Shown piece by piece: positions 38,801-54,520 of a stretch of DNA of 64,000 nucleotides; within the stretch, counting starts at the first letter, position 1, and every line of letters begins with the position of its first letter. This DNA is from Metridium senile (taxonomy: Eukaryota; Cnidaria; Anthozoa; Actiniaria; Metridiidae): the NCBI GenBank assembly GCA_949775045.1, contig CATKSA010000220.1:124001-188000 (forward strand), given 5' to 3'. The translations under genes and the position numbers were made by a program. Under the pieces are notes generated by a model. The model ran no database searches. It had not been told where the DNA came from and saw only the letters and a list, made by a program, of their open reading frames with translations.

Positions 38801-39085
38801 TTTGAACTAGCTGTGGGGAATTGGAAAACAGAGCGATCTGTGATCAATTGGCCCTAGTTAATCAATTGACTAAATGCTAAAATGGACTGTTTCAGAATGT
38901 TTTAAACTCTCACGTCTGGGGCTGTGCACAGGACTTCAGCGTGCAATTGCGGCCTTGCCTTGGAGGTGTGGGCCAGCCAGGCGGTGTTTTTTTTGTCCTA
39001 CTCAAACATACATCACTAGCTTGCAATTAGAACTGCTTGCAGTGGAAGTGTTCAGCTTGGATTTTAACTTGTCTTTTGCTTGCAG
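38801..39085 (+). repeat. Last, divergent array unit, copy B boundary
   Basis: Same as window bases 6-290: array sequence for about 170 bp, then the T8 run variant and the acceptor TTTTGCTTGCAG. It marks the junction where copy B begins. Confidence 0.85.
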
Positions 39086-39395
39086 CTAATTCCCCGACCA
39101 AGGATTTGAAGATCAGGCCCTTTTATATTTGGACGTGATAGAAAATGATATATAAGGCCTGAAGTCAGTGTTGTGGTTGTTATAATATTTTGTTAGTGTT
39201 TTGCACACAAGATTGCCAGCGAGAATGGAAACTTTTAGGACGACTTCCTGAATGGATTTGTGTGTGTAAGTGTGTAAATAAGTAAGTGAGTCAAGTTTTG
39301 AAAACAAAAAAAGTCTAAAATACCAAGAAAAAACTAATCCAAGTAATGTGTAGCAATTTAGTCAAAGGTTAAATAAATATTTTGTGAGATGATTT
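39086..39395 (+). other. Candidate terminal exon of the array transcript
   Basis: Follows the acceptor at 39084-39085 and has AATAAA at 39372-39377. With the first exon at 34357 and the array segments it completes a plausible multi-exon, apparently non-coding transcript across the copy A/copy B junction. Confidence 0.4.
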
Positions 39396-42060
39396 ACGCG
39401 TGTTTTCTTTTTAATAGCTTTTTTAAACCCTTAAAAAAAACACCCACTCTTTTTCTTTTGTCTTAAATTCCGTCTCCCTTTCTACCAACTCTCTTTTTTT
39501 TGTTTCAATTCCTTTTTTCTTTCAACTAACTTGTCTTCACTTTTGTCTTCAATTTTTTCTCCCTTCTTTCAACTTTCCTTCGTTACTTTTAAGTTTGTTT
39601 TTCCTTTCAAAAAAACTGTTCTCGTAAGTAAAAGGTATTTGTAAAAGGTCCTTTTGCAGAGAATCAGTTTTCATGATAGTTCTCTCGCCAACAACTAGTT
39701 TATCAAACACTATACATACATGCTTTTTCAGAATAATGCACTACAATAATAATCAGAAAGGGTTTTTTTCTCATTTGTTTTTGTCCCTTTATATTTGCAA
39801 AAGAGATTTTTGATTTTTGATCCACATTTTGGGATTGACACCCTGATTATCTTGCAAGTATATAAACTTGCAGATATATTGCGATATACTTTGTTTATAA
39901 TTGTAAATTGTTAATGTAATACTTAATTGTAATCACCGCTGACGTCCGTGCCTGGATTAGTTTCACTATTATGGCAACATTAAACTGAAACTGAAAACAA
40001 TCTCAATGGAGTTGCACATATTTGTTTTAACATTCTTAGGCAAATTTTAAGTAACCCCAAATTCAGGGTTCACTCCTGTCTTTTGTGATTTAGTAGGATA
40101 GGAATTAATTAAAAGACAAAACAAGATCACTCAAGCTGAACTCTTGCTTTTGTTATTCCTTTGTTACTAAATTACTAATGTTCTTTTTTCATGTGACAAT
40201 TAGGTGTATATACACGTAGCTATTTCAAAAAAAGTTGTCATCGCCAAAAGCGATAGGCGATAGGTTATTCCAAGACCCAAGTACACTATAGGTATAATCT
40301 AAAGTATCCACAGAAAAGCAGAAAAGCTGTCAGTACGTGTCTTCTAGGCACATTTTCAGTCCTTCGACAAGACATATAACTCTCCAGCGGAGATCGTTGT
40401 TTAGTGGAGTTGGCATGATTGAAAATTTCACGACTTAGGATTATACCCATAGTGCATTTTTGGCGATGACAACCTTTTTTGAAATAGGTGTTTATGTTGT
40501 AGTTCAGGTTCAATATGATTTTAAACCAGTTCAATTTATTTTGAACAATTTTGAACCAGTACAATAGTCTTGAACTGGTACAATCTGACATTCTAAATCT
40601 AAGGGATTTTATTTATGGGACTAAATAAAACAGGGGGATCTAACCTACTTACCACACCCTCCTTTTGATCTCACTTACACCTCTCCCCCCCTAACTCTCT
40701 CACTTACCTAACATTCCCACTTGACTTGCTAATTTGCCTTACTATACCTAACACATAACTAACTATTGAATTAATGTAATTGGGTTACCTGTGCTTTTTA
40801 TTTTTTCCTTTTTCTTACCACGGCTGGGAATAGAACCAGGATCTCTTGCTTCTAAGTCCAGAGACTACACCACTATACCACAATGACTCAGTTGAAAATT
40901 CTGCATTAGACTTTTGTTTCATTCATAAACTCCCAATAATGGCATAAATTAAACCTATTCCTAAACCTAACCCTAAACCTAGTACTAGTACTACTACTAG
41001 TATTAGTACTACTATTCATCCATTCGTTTATTCATTCATTCATTCATTCAATCATCCATTCATTCATTTATTCATCAGCCATTCGTTTATTCATTCGTTC
41101 ATCCATTCATCCATTCATTCATTCATTCATCAAATCATTATTCCAACCATTTATTCATTCCGTCAGTAAGCAGTATTTTTTTTCATAATAATAATGCTCT
41201 CAATTCATTCAGTCGATCATTATTGATAACAAATAAAAAACACAGGACCACTGAATTATACACTTAAATATTTTTATTTGAAATAAACATGGGTACATAA
41301 CAATCAATAGCCTTGACGTATTTACACGTAATTGCAAGAACGAACGTTTTCTATTTCTTTCCCACTTAATTACAAACGCATCATTAATATTTTTTTTAAA
41401 TTATTATCCAAAAAAAACCTTGCCTAAATAACTAATATATTTCTAGATGTTTTTAAAACTAACATTAACTAATGAATTAACTGTAACAATGAACCAAAAC
41501 TAAATTTCTCTATAAATTAACAGTAACAGCTGAAAACACGTAACGTAAACGCAACGTATATATATTTTTAGATTTTGCTTTTTTTTATACAAAAAGAGAA
41601 CAAATGCGAAAGTTGTATTTGCAGACAAATATATAGAAAAGAGAGAACGGGAAAAAAATGTTTTTGACTTGTAATACATTTTTGCCTTCGTATACGACTT
41701 TCGCATTCGAGACGAAACAGACTGCAAAGGATTTCGTCCAATACCTCTGGCATAATTTTTACCAAACAGTTCAAAAATTACGGTCTGACAGCATATTGGG
41801 CGTCAACCTACATACTTATAACAATTTAATTGTCGGCCAGCTATAGGTTTATAACAAGATGAACTGCCGAAACTGAACTATTTGCATCATTAATATATTT
41901 TTTTAATTATTATCCAAAAAAAAAACCTTGCCTAAATAACCAATATATTGGGCGTCAACATATTTACGAAGGCGCATCGACTTGAAAACACGTGCTCTCT
42001 CCGACATTAAAAAATTGTAAATGACAAGTAGCAGGGCCGGGGGAAAAAACCTCAAAGAAA
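39396..42060. other. Copy B intergenic region
   Basis: As 601-3804 but without the 539-bp segment (single TCCT near 40074). It contains the MITE (40220-40487), the tRNA-like sequence (40816-40891, minus) and the CATT microsatellite (41013-41142). No gene recognised. Confidence 0.6.
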
Positions 42061-45000
42061 TCAAGTGCGAGCCTGCCTGTGTAAATCTAGCCTATCTGAA
42101 CGCAACTCGTAAAGCCGATCGCTTGCGTTGTATACGAGATCTATTGGAAAGAGAACACTGGCGCTAGACTCCACATAACTTTTCCCTGTGACCATTCTAA
42201 AGCAATTTTGAGAGACCTCGTCGAAGTGTGCTAGGACGACATCCTTTTTGTTACCGCTGTAACGTAAAACTTTGGCCAAAAGAATTTGCGGAGATTGACC
42301 GGTTGAATTACTCGCAACTAAGGCCACAAAATCGCCTGGTGTCGCCATAGCGTCTGCGTAACCATCATCGTCATGACTAGTTGCCGCAATTGCAAATTCA
42401 TCGTCGCGCGAGTGGTCTGCGAAAATTGTCTCATTTGCTTTTCGTGCGAGGACTCCTAGAGCAGGAGTTTTTTTTTCGTCTCTGCTACGGTCGTCGTAAA
42501 ACCTGCGTTGCGACCTGACACTGTGTCGCATAACGGTTGCTAGACTTTCTAGCAATTGACCACTGTCGTGTGCCTCTGGAAGGCTTAAGAAATACGAAAC
42601 TACGCTATGACGAATATCGTTCACGCCTAATCTTAAGTCGCAGTGGCGTTCGAAGAGGTTCCCTATGTACTTGTTGAATGATGCGACGCAAAATGGCTGG
42701 CCCCTTGCATTCACGAGAAAAAAATCGTGGCTGGCTCCCTGAAGCAGTTTGGACCGATAGGACTTAATGTAAAGGCAAATATGGTACTCGAGCTGACTCC
42801 CTCTTAAAACAGTCCTGTCCGGGCCGTAAAATCGCTTAGTCTTATAATCGTTGCACAACAAAATGAGGGTGTCGCCATCATGAACTAAAAAATTACCATC
42901 TAGCGAACTGACGGAGGCCTCCGTCTCGGCTATTCTGAGCGAGATGAACTCCTTACACCGGCCGGTCGCGTGTGTGTACAATAAAAGAATGCACAAATTC
43001 ATGAGAGCTTTCGCCTTGGTCACACCTGTCGGCGAGTCTTCGAACTCGTGCAACAAATTCCTAGCTATCTCAAGTATTTCTTCGTACAAAATAGACTTTT
43101 TTTTCCCTACCGCTGGTCTTTCCCTCCTAGCGTCAAATTCTAACTGGCTTTGGAGCGCGCGCAATCTAGAAATGGAAGGAAGACCCTCTTGCTCGGTTGC
43201 AGTCTGGTCACGGTGCAAATAGCGAACAACACTTATAAGGGCCGAGACGTACCTGGATACGGTGATGCTCTGAAGATTTCGGTCGCTCGACCTTAAATAA
43301 TTACAAAACCCCTCTACCAAGTCTCCGTGCTCGACATGCTCAAACGAGATGGTCACGCCTGGACGAACGTCCTTCACGTATTTAAAATAGCCTAGGAGTC
43401 TCTCGATGGTTTTAAGAACAGTCGCGTCTTGCAAAACATGACAGTTTCGTTGCGTGTTTAGCGGCCGAGTGTAAAAAGACTTGAACTTTTCGATCTCGTT
43501 GGTAACATTTGCATCTAGCTGGTCGAGCGAAATTTTTCTACTAGCGCGACGATTGCTGGAGGAAGAAACTGATGTGACTTCGTCCTCCGAAGAGCTACTA
43601 CTGTCATTTACAATTTCAACTGGAATTTGTGGTATGAAATTTTCCCGCGGAGGCAGTTGTGAATCATTTTCGGAGGCCAGAGGAACACGTGTTTTCATTT
43701 CGACTTCGCTAGAGCATATATAAGAACTACTGCTGCTATTATCATTGTTATCATTAATACCGCCATGGATAATGGTGTTATTTCTACTAGTGAATGAGTG
43801 CGCGTGCTGCAATTTCGATTTATGAGTACAGTGTGCGGCTGTCGATTCCCCTAAGAGCAACAATTTTGACGGCCCACTATCTAGTTTATCTGCATCATTG
43901 CTATGCGACATGCTCGATGGAACTACTGATTGATTTTGGTTTGTCGCCGACAAACTATGCGAAATATTAAACTTGCGCTTTTTGGGGGGAGAGCTAAGGG
44001 TCTCTCTACCCTCACAATGGGTAATTAGTCTAAATACGTCGAATTGTGAAATCAGTTTGAAGGCGCCTATTGCAATATCGGGAATCCTGTCTTTGAAATG
44101 AATGTGTTCTTGGACTGAGCATCTTGGTTTTAATATTTTTAGATTCCTCACCCATGTCTTTAAAGTTCCAGTTGGCACACTGGGAAAAAGCTTCATTCTT
44201 ACTTCGGAGTAACAATAATAGATCACTTCCCCACGCGATACGTTGGACAATTCCTTTAACATGTCGTTGCGTTGTTGGCTGAAACAAAATGAGTCGGCAT
44301 TATTGTCTAGAAACTTTTTATGACAAAAAACAAACAAATTCTTATACACTGTTTATGACAAGTGATAAAAATGGGACCCTGTTTATGACAGTTTAGGACA
44401 GTGTTAATGCCGCGAAAACGTGCTGAATTTCCCGAAAGACGAAAGACCGCGCTGCTCATCATATTACCTAATTAATATACATGATTATGACAAAAAAAAA
44501 AAAAAAACTAAGGAAATGGGGAAATGGGGTAAAAAGGATACCCTGTTCATGACAGAAAACTCAAAAAACCATACCCTGTTTATGACAGAAAGCTCGAAAA
44601 ACCATACCCTGTTTATGACAGGGGGACTAAAACGTTTGGGATTAAAACGTTTCTCTTTAAAAATAAAGATAGTTAAACATGTTATTAGTTGCGATCGTAA
44701 ATTACTTACGTCAAATTTGTAGGAGTGTGTGGTCGTGCCCGAACTGGGGTGTATTTCAATGAATGATCGGCATTTGAGGTCTCCATGTCCAAACGGTGTT
44801 CTTTCAAAACTGATTGTGAGAGCGCTGTCTGTTCCCCCATCAAGTCGCTACTAAAAAAAAAAACACAATCAGTCATTATTACTAGTTAGATGACAGTTTA
44901 GGACCCCGTGTTAATGCCGCGAAAACGTGCTGAATTTCCCGAAAGACGAAAGACCGCGCTGCTCATCATATTACCTAATTAATATACATGATTATGACAA

Positions 45001-45365
45001 AAACAAAGTAAGGAAATTGGGAAATGGGGTAAAAAGGATACCCTGTTCATGACAGAAAACTAAAAAAAACATACCCTGTTTATGACAGAAAGCTCGAAAA
45101 ACCATACCCTGTTTATGACAGGGGGACTAAAACGTTTGGGATTAAAACGTTTCTCTTTAAAAATAAAGATAGTTAAACATGTTATTAGTTGCGATCGTAA
45201 ATTACTTACGTCAAATTTGTAGGAGTGTGTGGTCGTTCTCGGAGTGGAGTGTATTTCAATGAATGATCGGCATTTGAGGTCTCCATGTCCAAACGGTGTT
45301 TTTTCAAAACTGGAATGTGTGTCATCGATTGTAAGGGCGCTGTGTGTTCCCCCATCAAGTCGCTA
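42061..45365 (-). CDS. Tyrosine recombinase (Crypton-like), copy B
   Basis: Exons 45365-45210, 44850-44710 and 44278-42061, start at 45355, stop at 42061. Same frame, length and catalytic residues as the copy A gene at 3805-7109; I found no coding difference. The two small upstream exons are tandem duplicates of one another here too, so that exon duplication predates the segmental duplication. Confidence 0.75.
44377..45121. repeat. Iterons and 500-bp duplication, copy B
   Basis: CCCTGTTTATGACAG-type repeats at the same relative places and 33-bp spacing as in copy A. Confidence 0.75.
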
Positions 45366-47095
45366 CTAAAAAAAAACCACACACACACAATCAGTCATTA
45401 TTACTAGTTAGATCAGTCTACGTTCAATATCTATCTACGAAAGAAATTAAGACAATACTTTTTTCGTACTGAAGCTGTGAGCGCCAAAAACTGATTTCTT
45501 GAAGAACGGCTGTTGTACAAGGCTAAAATCTATTTATTCAGAAAGTTTAACTTGTTTGTAAGTGGAAAAGACTGATGAAAGTGGAGCCAAAGTGTTATTA
45601 ACCCAAACCAAAAATTTGAATTGAAAATGAGGTTTAGGCCTTTATCTGTTTATTTCCCATACCTTTTCTTTAAAAAATGCCCCAAAAAGCTGCATTCTAA
45701 CACAAATTCAACAAAACATCTTTGTACAATTGAAAATACCGCTTAAACAGGCATGTTATCTTAGTACATTAGTTTCTAACTGTTTAAAGAGGTTTTTGAG
45801 CGTTAACCCAAAACGAAAATTGAGATTAAAACTCGTGCAAAAGTCTAGTTTATGGCGCTTTTTGCCAATATTGCTTGTCATTGAAAAAAATATCCTCTTA
45901 ATCTGCTAATTTTAATACTTACTTACCTACTTATAGTATTTCAAATGTGTCGATTTGAATAGGAGAGAATGCCTAGCTCGGTGCGTTCTTTATTTGGAGA
46001 GCAATCAAAGATCTGCAACATGGAGGAATTAGGAAATCAGCATACATCAAACCATGGCCAAAACATTATACAATATATCAATACCTTATAATCGTAGGAG
46101 CTAATATGCTGTCCAGTATATACCGCGTATATAACTATTTAGTTCCTTCGCTATAGTAGAACGACTCGATTATAGTAACAAATCGCAAACGGTCATGATC
46201 ATCACCGTGGCAAACTGCACTGATGTCTAGCTACAATACTGACAATCGCTAGTGTTGGAATGAACGTACGTGCTTCGACATATCACTAAATAAACATACC
46301 TTCCTGGACTTTGGCCAGACAGAACGGCACCAATAGTGATTAACAATAGAGTTTCCAGATAGATATCCTATCAGTGTTGTCGATCTAAACATTACAGGAG
46401 GTAAGTTGAAAGGATCCCGACATTTGTGGTGATTTTAACAAATCGTTTGATAATTTAAACGATTAACAGATCATCAAGTTACAAATCTAGTCCCCGTCCG
46501 GAAAAGAAATGACTGAAAGTTACTCCCGTTATTACGGACTCTCGCACACTTTGTTTGGTCCCAATCGCACGTTTTCATTGTTTAACTCTCGTTATATAAT
46601 GGACGAGGGAAGGAAAAGCTGGAAAACAAACCCCACTTTTTTTTATTCAAACTACGTCTATGTTTTCTTCATAAACATGAGCAGTTTTTGTGAACAATAA
46701 TCAGCAACTTGAACTGCAACATGTTTCTACAATGATCAAATAAAAATTTATAACAAAAAAATACAAAAAAATGATTGTCCACCCTACACACACACACCAT
46801 ACCATAGTCAATGAGCTAGGCTGTATATACGTCTTAAAAAAATAACAATTGCCTAAAAAGGTCCCACTCTGAGAACGAGGCTGAAATATTGACTTCCCGC
46901 ACTTTTTTCCCACCGCGAACACAGGAAACCCAACGATCACAGGACAACCCCTCACAAGAAAAAAAAAATTATGCTTTAATTGAAGGATGACGGGCTGATT
47001 GAATGGATGAATGAGCTTGTTAGAATGATAATCATAAATAAATTAGTGAATGAATCATTAATTGGCACAATAGACGGGGCTCACTAGAGTGATTT
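45366..47095. other. Copy B region upstream of the recombinase gene
   Basis: As 7110-8839; no gene recognised. Confidence 0.45.
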
Positions 47096-47389
47096 CCTGT
47101 ACAGAGCAAAAAAGTTATGGAACCAATTAGACGATTCTTGTAAACAGACAACAAATCTGAACTCTTTTAAAAAAAGAACTAAAAAACAAAGACAGTTTTT
47201 CCATAAATAGTACTATATAAATAGTACTATATGATACATCCACCATTTTATATCTCGAAAAATATATTTTAACGCTCGAACTATCATGCTTTGTATTTTT
47301 TATATGCAAAATATCTATTCTTTGTGTAAATTATTCTTGAAAAACCTTTTATAGGAAGTTTAATAAAATGTATGTATGTATGTATTTTC
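47096..47389 (+). mobile_element. 5'-truncated LINE 3' end, copy B
   Basis: Same as 8840-9133: last codons of a CR1/L2-like reverse transcriptase, stop and (ATGT)3 tail. Confidence 0.6.
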
Positions 47390-47545
47390 ATTTGACCGTG
47401 CAAGAAAAACCACTATTTAGTTTGTACTTGTTGGTAAAGAACAAAAGAAAACAATAGATTCAGAGTGTAGTAACAACTATTAGTTTGCCAATTCTTTCAT
47501 GGTCATATGAAAATCAATCTGTATCCGTAAAATAGTTTGCCAATA

Positions 47546-47873
47546 CAGGATCTCGTCACGTGACATACACCCCCCCCCCTAAAAAAAAAATTAGTTCTAC
47601 TAAAAAAATTATTGCCATATTCAGAAAGAGCACATTAAAGTTAGTACTGTCGCTGAGTTTTAGCATTTCTTGATGTAATTGGAAATGTTTAATTTATCTT
47701 TTTTTTCAAAACTCGAAACTTAATTTAACAAAGAACGTATGACTGGGACGCATGTAAAGTTTCGAGTTTTGAACAAAATCTAAATATTACATTAATTACA
47801 TCTTTCTGAATATGCCAATAATTTTTTAGCAGAGCTAATTTTTTTGGAATTTGTGTCACGTGACCAGATCCTG
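47546..47873. mobile_element. Foldback MITE, copy B
   Basis: Same as 9280-9607. A 10-bp difference (extra CATATGAAAA-like bases) lies about 40 bp to the left, near 47503. Confidence 0.65.
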
Positions 47874-49549
<1,676 letters not shown>

Positions 49550-49665
49550 AATACAATATGAAGAAGAATGAGATTATTCAGTACGCTATTCAGACGTATT
49601 GAGCGTCTATTCGATTCTTAATAATGTCATAACGGTTTATCCTTCATAAACTCGGATGGTATACA
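49550..49665 (-). pseudogene. Diverged duplicate of nuclease-like gene 3' end, copy B
   Basis: Same as 11285-11400. Confidence 0.6.
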
Positions 49666-49724
49666 TATAACTCTGTATTGATATTAATTGATTCGAATAG
49701 CAAAGAGAGAATATGTTTCTTTAA

Positions 49725-50057
49725 AGGGGCACTTGGACCAAAATCAATGAAAATTGAAAATAAAAAAAATCTATATTGCAACAATGATAACCATGAAGCA
49801 ATTTTGCTTACATCAAAAAGACTGACACATAAAAATAGTCAAGGTTTTCTAACATTTAAATTTGGTATGTATGACGTCATACATACAACCCTATTGTTCT
49901 TTGAGATTTTGAACCAAAATTTCTTTAGGTTAATGAGCTTTAGATGCAGAATTTGTAATGAAATTTGGTTAGTTTTCTGTCTACAATCATTCTCATGTAT
50001 GCATTGTCGCTTTCCAATTTATTTTAAATTTCTATTGTTTTTGGTCCAATTGGTACT
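49725..50057. mobile_element. TTAA-flanked MITE, copy B
   Basis: Same as 11460-11792, with TTAA on both sides and the central TGACGTCA palindrome. Confidence 0.65.
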
Positions 50058-50215
50058 TTAATATTATACCTAGTATATTTAAACTGATAACAGTAATAAT
50101 AATAAACAGTAATGATAACAATAATAGTAATAAGCGATAATGATGATAATAAGAAGATAAACAACAACAATAATAACAACAACAATAAGAAGAATGAGAT
50201 TATTTACTCGTACGC

Positions 50216-52271
50216 TTACTCGTCGTAGCGACGGCGTCGTGTTGAGCGTCTATTCTTAATGATGTCATAACGGTTTTTCCTACATAAACTCGGATGGTAA
50301 ACCGGACCGTCGCTGCTAAACGCACCACGCCTTTCTTCTCTTGCCCGGTAAAATTCCTGTAGGAGATCGTCGGTGACCAAATAGTTAAACGTGGGGAAGG
50401 CAAAACCCGTGGACAAAGCACGACGAGCCAGCTCGAATCTCCCAAGCGTCGGTTGAAGATTTTCCTCCGTCATTTGGCTTTCATGATAGGCTCCTCTGAT
50501 TTCGATGAGTAGTCTGCCGAATGGATCCACTGAAAAGCAATCAACCATGAGCACTGCGTTCTGGGGTGGTAAACCGCCAAGAACACGACCAAGTTCCTGC
50601 AAAAGAAAATCGCGCCCTTCTTCCCAGTACGGTTGGGGGTATTCCGATGCTCTCACTTCGGCTGGTGTTGGGGCCTCCTGGGTATCGTAGCCAATGAGTC
50701 TACTTCGCACATCCGTACCAAGTGAAGCGGCAATCCTACCATACCAAGAAGTACTCTGGTACGCGTTTGGGTCTGTCGGGGGTGCATCATTACTTCTAAC
50801 GCCACAAAGTGCTTCCACGCGGGTCTTTGGCAAGCCATCTCCATCGCCTGGTCGTCGCATGGGGTACCTTAAAAAGAGTCTCACACACAAAGAATGCATA
50901 TCCATTTGCGCCGCGATTATATTTCTAGGAACGCGACCGTCATTTGCAATTATGGCGTCTAAACTACAACCTACCCGTGGTATTTTTAGTATAGCTTCCG
51001 ACCACGACATCCTGCTCAGCTCCAGAACTGGGTATCTGCACACGGTCCAAGACACTTTTAGGATAGATCGTAGATATGGAAGGCTCAGGCCAAGGTCATA
51101 GTTGTCTGCCAAGTCTTTGATGACATTGTAGGTGTTTTGGTCGACTCTTTTGCTGAATGCCTCAATCTGCCTGCCGATTTCCAAGTGCTGTAGAAAGGAA
51201 TGCCTTGCGTCGTTGATCTCTGAGTTTTCTCTCATAGCTTTGGTCTTACGTGCCATTTCGTCCTCATCGGCGTCTATTGCCTTGACCACAGTTGGAGCCC
51301 ACTGGACATGATCTGCAAAAGAAAAAAACTGCAAAGATGCCAAAGCATTGTGTACTATACCCCTGTTAGCATCATCCTCGGCGCTGCCTCGAGGCTGTTC
51401 GTTTCTTCGCCTCCTCCTAGCTCTTAGTGGGGGTGCTGCTGTGGTACTGCTGGTGTCTGTGTCGCTAGCACTTTCCGTGTCCATATCATCATTCTGAAAT
51501 TGTCGAAAAGAAAAGCCTTAAAAGATTGATCATTGTTGTATCATGCTGTCGCCAAAAGGATATTAACCCCACCTGTTGCTCTGAAGGCTGCCCAACACGA
51601 CTAGACATAGGTGTCGAACTTGTGCCGCTGGCCTGGAAACTCCTGTTCTTCAGTTGAGGAAGGACAAACGCAGATTCCACTTGCCTGATCATGCAACTCT
51701 TTGCTCTTTCTGTCCGGCTTCTTTGACCTAAATCGAATAAAATCATCATTAATGCTGATTTGTACATCCCTGACATTTGAAAACCATATGACAAATATAG
51801 ACGAATAGCTGACGAATTCAAAAATGAATTAGATACTATCAACCAAACGTTAGTCGTGGTTCGTGGTTCGCACAGTTTGCCAAGTTTTTCCAAGCCACAA
51901 GAAAGAACGATATCACCCAAGCACTGCGATTTGAAATTGGATCTGCGGACGATGTACTGCAACTCCCAAAACGTTTTCCTTGCTGTCTGGACGATCTCCG
52001 CTCTGGTGGTCTGTCCGGGAAGGTTTTCCAGATTCCTCTCATCAGTCTCGTATCCGTGCTTGCTGAAGGTCGCCAGGGCAACAGGCTGGTTGTTCTCTCT
52101 GCAAAAAGCGATGACGGTCACTCTGTCAGGTCCGTTTACAGGCGGCTCGAAGATTTCGCCGACGGTGGCTTTGAAGGCCTTCATGTCTAGACGCGAGCGC
52201 TTTGCCTCATCAGAATCCAAAATACTCTCGAGATGCTTCCTGTCGCAGGTGGGGGGATGTTCGCCGTATAC
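50216..52271 (-). CDS. GNAT-like / staphylococcal-nuclease-like protein, exons 2-3, copy B
   Basis: Exons 52271-51573 and 51493-50216, joined in phase 0 as in copy A. The splice donor of exon 1 is at 53575, next to the Polinton B left end, so this copy is broken at the same base. The 5' part of exon 1 would lie beyond the window end. The coding frame of exons 2-3 is still open, so the break is recent or the exons are still used from another start. Confidence 0.65.
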
Positions 52272-52332
52272 CTACAGACAATCGATTAACAAATGAATGA
52301 AATGGACGGAAGGAACGAACGAATCAACTAAT

Positions 52333-52334
52333 TT

Positions 52335-52377
<43 letters not shown>

Positions 52378-52748
52378 CATCCATCCATCCATCCATCCAT
52401 CCATCCATCCATCCATCCATCCATCCTGCACAGAATCCTGTTTTTGGAACCTCTTATAACTATGCACCCATTATGAACTCAATAGCATGCACGAGTCACG
52501 CTAGATAGAGGGTCCTGAAGGGGTAAAATGGGAGCTGGGATTGGACTGGGAAAATGGGATTGGATGCACTGGGACTGGGATTTACAAATAAAAGAACAAT
52601 AGAAAATGGAAATGGGATTGAAAACTTGAGCAGAACTGATGGGGTTATGTGACTTTTGACTAGGACCTGGTCCAAATATAAACTGGGGAAATCCCAACAC
52701 CCCCCGCCCCCCCCCCCCCCCCCCCCCCAGCACACACACACACACACA
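52333..52748. repeat. Intronic microsatellites, copy B
   Basis: Same (AATC)n, (ATCC)n, poly-C and (CA)n runs as 14068-14483. Confidence 0.9.
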
Positions 52749-53200
52749 CTCTTGATAAAGCAGTTTGTATGCCATTCCGTTAAGTGTTGTTTGTTGCTCT
52801 TGTACACAAATCAATTTTGATAACCCAAATAATGAGAATTAACATTGAAAAAAAAAATACAGACGGAAAAATTAACAAACATCCATAACAATAAATATAA
52901 GCGTTGAAAAAATATATATATGATCAGACAGATATTCAGGTAAGCGGATTGATACTGTGAAACTTCCTTAAATGGCCGGTTGAAACTGATTGCAGCAGAT
53001 ATACATTGCAATTTCATGTAAAACTCACACGGCAAACTATTTATCTCCTTGCATTAATAATTACAATAATAATAAATGAATTACTTGTAACTGTGCCGCA
53101 GAGTTCGATTTTGCTCATCCGAAAGACATTCTTTCAGTTGAAACGTGAACATATAATAGACACGCCTTTAGTTTATTGTCAGAGTATAGAGCGGATTTCG

Positions 53201-53438
53201 TATGACTGCGCAAACAGCACGGACACAGCACGGTACAGTACAAATGAATTTAGAGAGTTTTTCTTGTGCCTATCAAAACACCACAGTTTGGTTACGGCAG
53301 TGATTTCGAATGTCTTTATAGAAACTACGGCACGAAAACGGCACGGCACGGTCATGGCAAAAACTTCGAATCTTTTTATATAAATTACGACACGGTCACG
53401 GCACGGTACGGTACGTTGCACAGTCATACGAAATCCGC
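53201..53438. mobile_element. 18-bp-TIR MITE, copy B
   Basis: Same as 14936-15173. Confidence 0.65.
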
Positions 53439-53583
53439 ATATAAAACACGGAGCTGTTCTTTACACCGTTAAAAACTCTCCATTGAGAGTTATTCATTCA
53501 ATTTAGACTTTTAAATTTAGCTTTTCATTCATGATGTTATGATAAAGGATTGGATGCGTTATCATTTCAACTTACCTCAACCA

Positions 53584-53851
53584 GTAGTTGCATTTTGGCG
53601 CCACTGGGACAAATTGAAAATCACACGAAGACAAATTGAAATCATAGAGCATCCAACGTCAAATATTTTTACACCCACCCCTCCCTATTAAATTAGCGAT
53701 ACCTGACCCTAACCTAAAAAATTGAAAACGGCTTAAAGAATTAGATATTATAATATAAAATGGAGAAACAATCAGCGAAACGACGCGAGCTTTTTCAAAG
53801 ACGTCAAAGTCAACTACGCAGTCGAATCATCAGAGGATTGGAACCACCACC
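53584..53851 (+). repeat. Polinton B left terminal inverted repeat
   Basis: Same 268 bp as 15319-15586, with the CTTAAAG box at 53732-53738. Confidence 0.88.
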
Positions 53852-54200
53852 GGGTAATATAGTTCCTAACACGTCATCGAATATTCTTGATGAACCAATA
53901 CCTGATCCTAAGAAATGTCTACACGGTAGAATAAAATATTATTGTAGAGATTGTCACGGATCACAAATCTGTCCTCACAACCGTCGTAAATCACGTTGCA
54001 AATTATGCGACGGTGGTAGCTTCTGTGAACATAAACGAGCGAGATATCTATGCAAAGACTGCAACGGGAAAGGAATATGTATCCACGGCAGACAGAGATG
54101 GTTTTGTAAGTTATGCGGAGGGTCTCAAATATGTGAACACAACAGACAAAAGTCTCATTGTAAAGCTTGTAACGCAACACAAGAGACACGACAAGATTAA
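53760..54200 (+). CDS. Cys/His-repeat protein, Polinton B
   Basis: 146 residues, same as the gene at 15495-15935: terminal-repeat-encoded basic N-terminus followed by C-x-H-x6-C-x2-C repeats. The 12-bp hairpin follows at 54216-54245. Confidence 0.8.
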   Translation: MEKQSAKRRELFQRRQSQLRSRIIRGLEPPPGNIVPNTSSNILDEPIPDPKKCLHGRIKYYCRDCHGSQICPHNRRKSRCKLCDGGSFCEHKRARYLCKDCNGKGICIHGRQRWFCKLCGGSQICEHNRQKSHCKACNATQETRQD

Positions 54201-54520
54201 TTTATTAAACACTAGGTTATGTAACACAAGTCCGTGTTACATAACGAAATTTGCCTTGTGACTCATCTAGTTGGAATTTTTTTCCGGTCATGAGACATCA
54301 ATCTGCATGCAGTCTATTGTTTAACACGTTAGCAGTGAGCAGTGATCACGTGAAATGAACATGGTCGTCACGCTCTCGGAGTTATAGGAGAAATTTGATT
54401 GGATAGTGAGAGCGTTGCAGGATTAACTTCGCATAATTATAATAGGACCGCGCAGCCCTATTCAAGCACATTCGATGGTAGCTACGATACTCATACACTG
54501 TTCTACCACGACATCGTAAC

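Noticed and set aside
53006..53472. Overlapping frames of 68-125 codons near 53.0-53.5 kb (and 14.7-15.2 kb)
   Set aside because: They run through a MITE with 18-bp inverted ends and its internal repeats.
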